Of a stretch of DNA of 64,000 nt, positions 10,449-21,137 are shown one piece after another. The stretch lies in NCBI RefSeq assembly GCF_036884655.1, contig NC_088348.1, forward strand, positions 28,152,501 to 28,216,500, read 5' to 3'. Source of the DNA: Musa acuminata AAA Group. Its lineage: Eukaryota; Streptophyta; Magnoliopsida; Zingiberales; Musaceae. Under the pieces are notes generated by a model. The model was not told where the DNA came from. It saw nothing but the letters and a program-made list of their open reading frames with translations, and made no database searches. Positions within the stretch are counted from its first letter, which is position 1. Every line of letters begins with the position of its first letter. Position numbers and translations under genes: made by a program.

Positions 10449-13400
10449 ATGGAAGAATCAAATGATATGATTAAATTAAACTCATCAAATTATTCCATTT
10501 GGAGACGTATGATGGAAGATCTGCTTTATTGTAAAGATTTATATAAGCCGATCAAGGTTAAAGATAAATCTTCTACTATGGACGATAAGAAATGAGAGGT
10601 TCAACATAGAAAAGCTATTACTTATATTAGAAGATGGATGGACATAAATTTGCATGAGCATATTTATGATGAAACCAGAGCTGATGTTGTTTGGTAATGA
10701 TTAAAAAACCTATTTGCGAAAAAGATAGTGGGAAATAGAATTTCTCTCCTCAAAAGACTTGTAAATTTGAAGTATAAAGATGATGATAACATTATTGAAC
10801 ATATACGCCTATTTTAGAGTCTTGCAAACAAGTTGATTACTATAAAAATAAATATAGATGATGAGATACAAAGATTATTACTTCTCAGCTTTTTACCAGA
10901 AAGTTAGGAAACATATATGATGATAATTTGTAACTCCATGCCAGAGGAGACTCTAACTATAGATATGGTTAAATATAGTTTACTAAATGAAGATGCTAGA
11001 AGGAAAGAATATGATGAATCTTATTCTAGTGCATTTGTTACTGAAAAACAAGAAAGATGTGGAAGAAGTCATAGTAGAAATCCACATGATTATAGAGGAA
11101 GATCCAAGTCTAGAAGAGATATCAAATATTTCCAATGTAACAAACCAGGTCACATAAAAAAAAGTGTAAGTTTTGGAAGCGAGAACAGAATAAAAGGGAG
11201 AAAAATAATAAAGAGACAAATACAATTGCTGTTGAATGTGATATCATTATTATTTGTGATGACGGTTGTGTCAGTCTTGTAGCTCAAGATAGTAACTAGG
11301 CAATTGACCCTGGTGCTTCATTTCATGTTACTTCTCATGGTGATTTCTTCAGATCTTACACTGTTGGTGATTTTGGTAATATCAGAATGGGAAATAGTGA
11401 TACATTAAAGATTATGGGTATTGGAGATATTTACTTGGAGACCAGTATTAGGAGCAAATTGATACTCAAAGATGTTAGACATGTTCCAGATAGAGTCTTA
11501 ACTTGATATCTACAGGCAAACTTGATGATGAGGGATTTACACACTATTTTGTGGAAAGCAAATGGAAACTCACTAAAGGTTCTCTAATTGTGGCAAGAGT
11601 AAAGAAGCTTAACTCTTTCTATATTATGAAAGCTAAGTTACACAAAGGAGAGATTAATACAATTCAGAAGGGTGAAAGTATAGATCTTTAGCACAAGAGG
11701 CTTGGTCATATCAGCGATAAGAGACTTCAAACTCTTACTAGAAAGCAGTTCTTGCCAGAGTTGTAAGATACATCTCTTAAATCTTGTGATCATTACTTAG
11801 TTGAAAAAACACAAAGAATTACATTTCATATATATCCATCATCTAAAAAATCAGATGTTATTGATTTAGTTCATACTGATGTCTGTATAATATAAACTAG
11901 AACTTTTTGAGGTGCTCTTTATTTTGTTACTTTTATTAATAACCATTCTAGAAAAGTTTGAGTTTTTTGCTTTGAAATCTAAAGACCAAGTACTCGATGT
12001 TTTCAAAGAATTTCATGTCACTATTGAAAGAGAAACTAGCAGAAAGCTAAAGTGTGTTCGAGCATAGTGACGAGTACATGAGTCCTTTTGAGAATTATTG
12101 TATGTTTCATTGTATCAGGCTTGAGAAAACAGTTCCTAAAACTCCTCAGCAAAATGGTATGGTAGAAATGATGAAAAAAACCATTGAAGAAAGGATTAGG
12201 TATATGCTTTCCCATGCTAAGTTACCTAAGTCATTTTGGGGGAAGGCTACGAGAACTACAGTTGACTTGATAAATCTTTCTTCATTAGTTCCTCTGAAAG
12301 GTGATAATCCAAAGGGAGTATGGAAAGGAAAAGATATATCTTAAAATCACTTGAGAGTCTTTGGGTGTAAAGCATTTGTTCATATTCCTAAGAGGTCTAA
12401 GCTTGATAATAAGGCAAAATCATGTATCTTCTTGGGATATGGTCGAAGAGTTTGGGTACAGATTATGAGATCCAATGAACAAGAAGATTATTAGAAGTAG
12501 AGATGTTATGTTCCTTGAAGACCAATTGTTTGATGATGGTGATAATGTTGATAAGCTAAAAACCTCTGTTTATATTCCTTGGAGTTTGAGTCCTTCACTT
12601 GTAGTTCGTGATGATCATGGGGGAGATGAACAAGAAGATTGTAGTAAGAATGCAAGTGATGATATTCCTACAGTTGATGATGCTGAACCAACTGAATAAA
12701 CACTTCCACTACTAGTTGAGATTCCATTGAGAAGATCTACTAGAGAGCGACAACCATCTACTAGATATCCTCCACATAACTATGTTATTCTTACTGACAG
12801 AGGAGAGCTAGAAACTTACCAAGAAGCTATTCTATATGAGCATAAGAATGAGTGGATTAAAGCCATGCAAGAAGAGATGAGATCCTTGCTTAAGAACCAC
12901 ACCTATGACTTGGTAAAGTTATATAAAGAGAAGAAAGCTCTCAAGAATAAATGAGTTTATAAATTGAAGACTGAAAATAATAGCTTACAACAAAGATATA
13001 AGACATAACTAATTGTGAAAGGATTCAGTCAGAAGAAAGGTATTGACTTTGAAGAAATATTTTCTCCTATGGTGAAAATGTCCTCTATCCAAGTTATTCT
13101 TGGTTTGGCCGCCTGCTTGAATTTAGAAATTAAGCAACTTGATGTGAAAATAGTATTTCTTCATGGTGACTTAGAAAAAGAAATTTACATTGAGCAACCA
13201 TAAGGTTTCAAAATCAAGGAAAAAGAAAATCTTATGTATAAACTTAGGAAAAGCTTATATGGGCTCAAATAGACACATAAACAGTGGTACAAGAAGTTTA
13301 ATTCATTTATAATGAGCCAATGGTATAATAGAACTACATTTGATCATTGTGTGTTTATGAAGAAATTTTCAGATGATGATTTCATTATTCTCTTGCTATA

Positions 13401-14358
13401 TGTTGATGATATGTTGATTGTTGGTCATGATGCTGGTAAAATTGAAAAGCTTAAAAGAGAGCTAAGTAAGTCTTTTGCCATAAAAGACTTAGGATCGGTG
13501 AAACAAATACTTAGCATGAAGATTCTTTGTGATAGGAAGAAAAGGAAGATTTAGCTATCTCAAGAGACCTACATTGAAAAGGTTCTTGAAAGATTCAACA
13601 TGAGTAAAGCCAAAGCAGTTTGTTCTCCACTTGCAAGTCATTTGAAGCTTAGTTCGAAACAATGTCCTACAAGTGAGAAGGAAAAAGAAGAAATGTCTAG
13701 AGTGCCTTACTCATCTGCAGTAGGCAGTTTGATGTATGCTATGGTTTATACTAGGCCAGATATAGCTTATACAGTTAGAGTTGTCAGTCGACTTATCTCT
13801 AATCCTGGTAAGGAACATTGGACAACAATGAAATGAATATTAAGATATCTAAGACTATGTTTATGTTTTTGCAGTGATGAACCTGTATTAGAAGGGTACA
13901 CAAATACAGACATGACAGGTGATACTGATTCTATGAAGTCTACTTCGAGGTTCTTGATGACATTTACAGGGGGAGCAATCTCTTGACAATCTAAATTACA
14001 GAATTGTATAGCTCTATCAACCACAGAAGTAGAATACATAGCAATTACTGAAGCATGCAAGGAAACTTTATGGATGAAAAAGTTTCTACGGGAATTGAGC
14101 TTGAAACAATAAAGATATACTATTTACTATGATAGTCAAAGCGTCATTCACCTCTCCAAGAATTCAATATATCATTCTAGATTTAAGTATATTGATGTGA
14201 GATATCACTAGATTCATGATGTGCTTGAATTGAAAAAATTACAGTTGGAAAATGTACATACCAATGAGAATAGATTAGATATGTTGACAAAATATTTGCC
14301 TAAGAAGAAGCTTGAAGTATTTAGGCAAAGAGCGGGCTTAGTACAACCCATCATATGA
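10449..14358 (+). pseudogene. copia gag-pol, multiply broken
   Basis: Remains of one polyprotein frame: gag N-terminus from the ATG at 10449 (MEESNDMIKLNSSNYSIW type), a CCHC zinc knuckle near 11130-11170 whose last Cys is put out of frame by a one-base change in an A-run, a protease motif near 11300 (DPGAS in place of D-S/T-GAS, preceded by a stop where tryptophan is usual), the pre-integrase KRLGHIS segment near 11700, integrase with TPQQNGMVE near 12140, reverse transcriptase near 13010-13450 with an intact YVDD at about 13400, and RNase H near 13900-14250. At least ten in-frame stops plus frameshifts are present, so no functional product is possible. Confidence 0.9.
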
Positions 14359-14361
14359 GTT

Positions 14362-14373
14362 GGAGGGAGAGAA
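14362..14373 (+). other. Polypurine tract of the copia element
   Basis: GGAGGGAGAGAA sits directly before the TGTTGGG start of the 3' LTR. It is the expected priming site for plus-strand DNA synthesis and fixes the start of the 3' LTR at 14375. Confidence 0.8.
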
Positions 14374-14374
14374 T

Positions 14375-15070
14375 TGTTGGGTCCAACCCATATGTTAGCT
14401 TGGATTAATGATTTTGGCTGTAAATCCGAATCTGATTTATCAATAATTAAAAAATAATAAAAAAAAAAGAAAAAGGAGGAGACGTGAGGGTAGAGAAAGA
14501 GAGATAGTGTGCAAGGAGCGATGCGATGCACAAAGAGAGAAAAAAAAGGATTTTGAGTTTTTTGCTCGACGATCAAGGTCAAACTTTATCAGTTTTGACC
14601 TAAATTATATGTGAAGAATCCTTGCAGCAAGCTCTACAATCTTAACGATGTTGATATGCAGTTTACCTTCTCTGAGGTACTTTCCTACTATACCCATTTT
14701 GTGATACCTGAAATTCTCCTTTGATGAGTTCCATCCTATCTGATGATAATATGATATTTTTGAGCCAAGATCTATGTTCTTAATGTTATTGTAATCCTCT
14801 GGTTATTCTAGAGAAAATTTACTGTAAACCTATTATCATTACTATTGGTGATAGTAGAAGTTTAAGGTGGACTATAGTCTCGTGATTTTTTCCGCATTAG
14901 GTTTTTCACGTTAAAATTTAATTTTACTGTGTGATTGATTTATTGTTCTACTATTTATATTCCTCTGATTAATATTTGTATTTTGATATTAAGTTGATAT
15001 TTTGATGAGAAACTCATTTTGATACACAAAGAAAAAAAAAATATTCTACTTTAATATGTTTTTCCCAACG
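14375..15070 (+). repeat. 3' LTR of the copia element
   Basis: Starts TGTTGGGTCCAACCC and ends TTTTTCCCAAC(G), pairing with the 5' LTR. Many substitutions and several indels separate the two LTRs, so the insertion is old. The right end runs directly into the 271-bp tandem array. Confidence 0.85.
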
Positions 15071-16690
15071 GTTAAGGCTCTGGATTTTCACATCGCCCAT
15101 ATCTATATCAGGAAATACTCTTCACCTAAATTTTTTTTATATTTTAATTTTTTTTAATAATCATCATTATTATCATCCCCAAGTAATCAGCAAACCAGGC
15201 AGCTAAAATTTCTAGTTTGGCAATATCGAGTTCTGGCTGCACGGTTTAGGTCATTCCAGGAGTCAAAGGAAAACCAGGTAATCTTCCTTTTTTTATCCAC
15301 TTTGACAGTTTGAGTCACTAGGATATTGATTCTGCAAGACAATACTCTTCACCCAAAAAAATCTTTTCATATTTTAGAGCTTTTTTAACAATCATCATCC
15401 ATTATCATCCACAAGTCATCAGTAAGCTAAGCAGCTAGAATTTCCAATTTGGCAGTATTGAGTCCTGGCTGATGGAATTGCAAGGTTTAGGTCATCCAAG
15501 GAGCCAAAGGAAAAGCAGGAAATCTTCCTTCTTTTATCCACTTTGGCAACTTGAGTCATTAGGATATTGATTCTATACTTTGGAAGAGTCACTAGAATAT
15601 CTGTATCAGGCAACACCCTTCACTCAAAAAAAATCTTTTCATATTTCAAAGTTTTTTTAACAATCATCATCCATTGTCATCCCCAAGTAATCAGCAAGCC
15701 AGGTAGTTAGAATTTCTAACTTGGCAGTAGAGAGTCCTAGCTGATGGAATTATAGGGTTTAGGTCATCCAAGGAACCAAAGGAAAAGCAAGTAATCTTCC
15801 TTCTTTTATCCACTTTGGCAGCTTGAGTCATTAGGATGTTGATTCTGTACTTGGAAGAGTCATTAGGATATATGTATTAGGCAACACTCTTCACCCAAAA
15901 AAATCTTTTCATATTTGAGAACTCTTTTAACAATCATCATCCATTGTCATCCCTAAGTAATCAGCAAGCTACACAACTAGAATTTCTAGTTTGGCAGTAT
16001 TGAGTCCTGGCTGATGGAATTGCAGGGTTTAGGTCATCCAAGGAGCCAAAGGAAATGTAGGTAATCTTCCTTCTTTTATCCACTTAGAAAACTTGAGTCA
16101 TTATGATATTAATTCTGCACTTTGAAAAAGTCATTAGGATACCAGCATCAGGTAACACTCTTCACCTAAAAAAATCTTTTCATATTTCAAAGCTTTTTAA
16201 CAATCATCATCCATTGTCATCCCCAAGTAATCAGCAAGCCAGGCAACTAAAATTTCCAATTTGGCAGTATTGAGTCCTGGCTGATGGAATTGTATGGTTT
16301 AGGTCATCCAAGAAGCCAAAGGAAAAGCAGGTAATCTTCCTTCTTTTATCCAATTTGGCAGCTTGAATTATTATGATATTGATTTTGTACTTTGGAAGAA
16401 TCATTAATATATTTGTATCAAGCAATACTCTTCACCCAAAAAAATCTTTTCATATTTCGATGCTTTTTTAATAATCATCATACATTGTCATCCCCAAGTA
16501 ATCAGCAAGCCAGACAGTTCGAATTTTCAGTTTGGCAGTATTGAGTTCTGAGTGATGGAATTGCAAGGTTTATATCATTTCAAAACAAGTAATCTACCTT
16601 CTTTTCTCCACTTCTCCACTTTGACAGCTTGAGTTATTAAGACATTGATTCTGCAGTTTAGAAAAGCACATTTTGAAACTCTGCATGGAT
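15071..16690. repeat. Tandem array of a ~271-bp unit, about six copies
   Basis: The landmark CACTCTTCACCCAAAAAAATC and its variants recur at about 15112, 15338, 15610, 15882, 16150 and 16421, giving spacings of 226, 272, 272, 268 and 271. The first spacing is short because that copy lacks ~45 bases around TTTGGAAGAGTCATTAGGAT. Other shared landmarks are CCCCAAGTAATCAGCAAGCCAGG and GGTTTAGGTCATCCAAGGAGC. On the minus strand part of each unit has coding-like open sequence of about 64 codons (intact at 15419-15616 and 16231-16425), but the rest of the unit contains stops. The last copy decays after 16600 into unique sequence. Not a known satellite to me. Confidence 0.88.
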
Positions 16691-18499
16691 CCACCAGGTC
16701 AGATTTGGCAAGATCTTCAAAGTTCAAACTCATTTGCAATTGCAGTGTAGTAAATGTACCATTTATTGGCAAGAAGCTTTTCCAGAACAACTGAATCATG
16801 AAACCCATAATTTTTGGGCTATTGAAGAAGCTGGTTGAACAAGTGCCTGAAAATTCATCAGACAGTTTTGAGTTCCAGCAACAGTTCTTTTTCTAGTAAT
16901 ACTGTATATTTCATTGCATGTTAAGAAAATAAGTGTGACCATTGCAATTGTTCAGGCAACTAGAATGCCTAACTGTTGTTAAGAAGGCTGATATTTAGTT
17001 GTTCTAGTAACATATAGTAATTCCAGAGCTATTTTCTAGCACTACTAGAAACAACTATAAAGGCATTATCAGCTCCCAATAATATGTACAAATAAGGTCG
17101 CAAGCAGCTGATTAGTACATGGATTATAGCATATGTTTCGTATCAGTCTAGAATTTTACATTTCATACTATTCATGTAAAGAATACTAAAAGCTTCTTAC
17201 TGGTGAACGGTGAAGCAGATCATGGCCAAATACATTCCTGGTCAGAGAGACTATAATTATCACACACAAATCATGTATTTATTTGCCTTATTTAAGTCAC
17301 AATGGATGTTCATAAATTGAGACTTGTTATCAATCATAATTAAACATACATGAATCGTAACTTGCATCTCACATAGATCAAAACATAGCAAAATAACGTT
17401 CATATTTTCTGTGCACAGTGAATCTAGCTGTTCTTCAAACCATTTCAATTTGCAGTTTTACCTTTTCGATTGTTTTTATTGTCTTTCGAAGTCTGTGCAT
17501 AGGTTTTCAGCTACTGATCATCTGTCATGGTAAATTGGCACTTGAAATAATTATCCTCCAAGTCATGGAATTGCATCTCTCTTTCTCACACATCGAGTTT
17601 CTTTCCACAGTGCTGCCTTTTTAATCCCTTGAAGGCACAGAAAACATAAAGATCATTCGAACCATAAGTTTGATATCACCATAGAATGATAGTTAACACT
17701 ATACAAAAAACAGCCAGTGACATCTACATAATTGGTTCTCATATTAATCTAAAACTTAATAAAGAGAATCAAATGGATCTTGAGCTTTCCTGTATGCATT
17801 TTACAACTGACGCAAGATTTCGAACAAGCTTGAAGCCTCTTTCTTTATGTAAATTAGGAAGAATTGACTGCATCTTGCTAAAGACATTATGGTCCAATAA
17901 TTGTAAAGACATCTTGCTAAAGACATCTTGCTAAAGAATAGCCTGCATCTGGTATAACCGAGCAACTGACCCACCAATATCAGTTAACAATGGTGGCAGC
18001 ATTACTGTTTTTTACTTGTATTCCCATCCATAAAACAAGGAATAGATTCAGGAAATCAACTGAGATCACCAGATTTTGATTGTTGGCTGGTCATCCCAGA
18101 AAACACATTCAATTTGCAGAAAACCTGAAGTTACAGAACTTTCCAAAGATCGCTAAATATGCTAAATATGTTCATTAATTTCATTTTAAACATAAAAGCA
18201 GACCAGGATGGTAGTTGAGACACATGTTCAGAGTCAACACTGCCCTTTGCTCTATGCCAATGTAAAAGACAGTATGACATCCTGGACAATTTTGCATACC
18301 ATCATTTACCTAATCCATATTTAATACTGTATTCCAGATTTCTGCTAGATGATGCAATATGTGCAGCATACTCTAAATCTCACCAATTGAATGAAGATTC
18401 GAAGTTTTCAATTAAGATCAATATCAAATCCATAGAAATCATTTTCTTAACTAGCCACATTTGGATTGCATAGATATGATTCATGCAGCAAATAGAATA
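16691..18499. other. Unannotated AT-rich DNA beside the tandem array
   Basis: No gene recognised. 16575-16808 on the minus strand stays open for 77 codons, beginning in unique sequence and running into the array's coding-like segment; it matches no family I know. The rest has only short frames, including small repeats such as ACATCTTGCTAAAG three times near 17870-17935. Confidence 0.4.
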
Positions 18500-18925
18500 T
18501 CACCCTACATCAAGAAATCGATTAAGGGCAGCCAGTTTGCATGAAGATCCTCCCAATGCGGGGTAGATAACTACAAATCTATGGAATACCAACTGAAATC
18601 CGGAAGATAGACAAGAAGACAACTCCAAACCTCCCGCCTTCTTTGAAATTTTCTCCGAGAAGATATATTTTGGGGTAAAATCCAACCCTTTTCGGACCCC
18701 AAGCTTTCCTCGACTAAAACGGTCAGATATTGTGAGTTAAAGATGAGAAAAAGGAAGTCTTTGATGAACGGAAGAAGCTGGAGAGGAGAATCGAAGAGGA
18801 GGCGAGAGCAATGTTGCCGAACTTTGAAGGTGTGGGAGTTGGAGAGAGAGACAGAGCGAGGCGGGGTTTTTCTTGATGAGTTAATCTCGTCCGTCCGTTC
18901 ATCCGTTCGAATTCAACGGCACTGA
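18500..18925 (-). promoter_or_regulatory. Promoter/5'-exon-like segment on the minus strand
   Basis: Read on the minus strand from about 18925, a GC-richer block begins with ACGGACGGACGAG, followed by a pyrimidine-rich CTCTGTCTCTCTCTCCAACTCCCACACC stretch typical of plant 5' leaders, and then a mixed-composition block to about 18500. No long ATG-initiated frame with a recognised product follows. It could be the first exon of a non-coding or degenerate transcript running toward the 271-bp array. Evidence is compositional only. Confidence 0.3.
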
Positions 18926-19019
18926 TTCACTGAACCTGTTTATTTTTCTTTAATCTTTTATTAAGACAATTTCTATTCCTTTTTAAGACAACATATTTAC
19001 CCATAAGTTATTTTTTTTT

Positions 19020-19022
<3 letters not shown>

Positions 19023-19051
<29 letters not shown>
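19023..19051. repeat. (TA)n microsatellite
   Basis: An uninterrupted alternating TA run of about 29 bases in AT-rich intergenic DNA. Confidence 0.95.
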
Positions 19052-19053
<2 letters not shown>

Positions 19054-19465
19054 GGTTAATTTTAAGATTATCTACATCCACACAAAAACCATCAACAACC
19101 ACTAATTATGGTTAATTTTAGCTAGTTTGAATTATAAATATATGAAATAAAAAGTATAACTATCAAATAATATATATTTTAAAAATAGGGTCAATTAATA
19201 ATCAACTGATAGAATTTAACTACATAAGTATAAGTTTTTAGATTTTATAGTGATGTATAGATCTCTGAAAAATATATATGTAGACAGATAAATATAAAAA
19301 ATTATTCTGCCTCTTTCTTTTTATTTATTTTCTCTCTTGAAACTGCATATTAAATTATGTTTTAAATCTACTATGAGAGAAGATTACAATCCATTGTATC
19401 CAAACCACAATGGATTTCCATTTAATCTATTTCCAAACTATTGAAAAAAGATCCAATGTTGAATT

Positions 19466-19468
<3 letters not shown>

Positions 19469-19500
<32 letters not shown>
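19469..19500. repeat. (AT)n microsatellite
   Basis: An uninterrupted alternating AT run of about 32 bases. Confidence 0.95.
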
Positions 19501-19502
<2 letters not shown>

Positions 19503-19746
19503 GTTTTGGGCCCCAACTTAGCTTTGGGAAAGGTTACCCTCATGAATGATGACAGGAAAAGCATTCTAATATTAGCTCCATGAGATGACAAGAAGACAAA
19601 GCTTTTCAGTGGGCAAAACCACCCATACTTCATGGACTAATAACATACTCCTCTTCAGCTGATGGTCACAGTTGTGGCTGTAGCTGAGAGGGGTTTTGGT
19701 TCACTCAACCAGCAAATGGCTCATGACAGAACAAATAATTATGTTG

Positions 19747-20480
19747 TTCTCAGTAGCTGATATGGTTGGATTAAAACCATAATAGTGTTAATACATGAGC
19801 TTTGGATGATCCAAACACTCACTATTGTTCTCCTTTCTTTCTTTAATCTTTCCACCACCACTCTCCTCTTTATGTTTGATCTGATAGCATTGGATTGAAA
19901 CAGTGATTGACACTTCATTTCATGTTCCACTTAACATGTGAGTTTTGGATGATCCAAATATCTTTCAAATCAAAATCATTCAGAAATGGACTTTAAACAG
20001 TTATACTCAATATAGTTCTCAGTAGCTGAATTAAAGGTTTTAATCTTTATGTTTGGTCTGATAGATATAATTGGATTAAGGCCATGATGGGCACTTCGAT
20101 TCTTGTTCATCAATGAGGTCTGGGTGGAATTGTTGTTTTCAGTAGCTGAATGAAAGACCCTACATTTTCTTTTTATCTTTACACCCACATCCTCCTCTTA
20201 ATGCTGTCTGATATCATTGGATTAAGACAGTGATGAACACTTCATTTCCTGTTCATGTATGAGCTATGGAAGATCCAAATACCCTCCAAATCAGATTCAT
20301 TTTCCTCAATACTGTTCTCAGAAGCTGAATAAAAGGTACTACTTTCCTTTCCAATTTTTACAGCCTCCTCTTTATGTTTGATCTGATATCACAGGATCAG
20401 AACAATGATGAACAGCTCATTTCTTGTTCATATATGAATTTTGGATCATCCACCAAATCAAATTCTTTCACAGAAGTGAT
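19747..20480. repeat. Degenerate tandem repeats with period about 120-180 bp
   Basis: Two markers alternate: a TTCTCAGTAGCTGAAT-like string (about 19747, 20018, 20135, 20314) and a TTTGATCTGATAGCATTGGATTAA-like string (about 19875, 20050, 20203, 20375). Between them TTCATTTCATGTTC and GAGCTTTGGATGATCC-like phrases also recur. This gives roughly four unequal copies. No coding frame persists through them. Confidence 0.7.
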
Positions 20481-21137
20481 TCACTCAGTGATGATCATGG
20501 AACAAATTTACTCAATATTGTTAATGTTTCAGCTATGGATCATCCCAACATCCTCTAACTCGATTTCATTCAGCAAAATTGATGAACATGAAACAACAGA
20601 TCGACCCAACAGGGTTGGCATAATTTATCGCAGCTGCCAATCAATAAATCTATGATACATAAATATATTATAGTTAATAAAGCCAATTCATCTGTCACCA
20701 GCTAACGCCGGTCAGTGAAGGATTGCAGAAAGAAATGCAGGTCAGAAACGGAACAAAGAAAAGAAAGAGGAGCTCGGACTTTTCTGTAAAGAAGGAAAGC
20801 CGTTCAATCTGTCACCAGCGAACTACTGGTCAATTGAGGGGCGGCAGAGGTTGAGGTCAGGAGAAGGGAAAAAGAAAAGGAGCGCATGCCTTTTCTTGCA
20901 AGGAAGAGAACAAAAGCCAAATCGCTGGCTCCTCAGCGGAGCAAAAAGAGACAGCCGCCATCAATGGCTTTTGTCAAGCAGGTGGTGAGGTCGGCTTGGT
21001 CGGTGGAGCTCGGGCCCCCCACCTACCTCTCTTCCCTGTCAAGATGTCACCCACCACCACCTCCCCCCACACCCCCTTTGCTCACCGAAGCTGCCCACCT
21101 TTACTACCACCAAGTCCAATATAAATATGTGATGCTC
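20481..21137. other. Intergenic DNA with a GC-rich patch
   Basis: A near-duplicate pair lies at about 20692-20765 and 20810-20880 (ATCTGTCACCAGC(T/G)AAC...GGTCA...). 20880-21130 is GC-rich and open on the plus strand for 84 codons, with a proline run, but shows no domain or signal and looks like chance. Confidence 0.4.

Larger units (their letters stand above)
9738..15070 (+). mobile_element. Ty1/copia LTR retrotransposon, decayed but structurally complete
   Basis: Two diverged direct repeats (about 9738-10393 and 14375-15070) flank an internal region with a primer-binding site, gag and pol fragments and a polypurine tract, all on the plus strand. Domain order protease-integrase-reverse transcriptase-RNase H defines copia rather than gypsy. 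LTR ends show the copia inverted repeat TGTTGGG...CCCAAC, although the first bases of the 5' LTR have mutated (CGCTGAG in place of TGTTGGG). The coding region is interrupted by many stops and frameshifts, so the copy is dead. I could not see a 5-bp target-site duplication. Gag start and zinc knuckle resemble the TNT1-94-type lineage; this sub-assignment is tentative. Confidence 0.92.
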
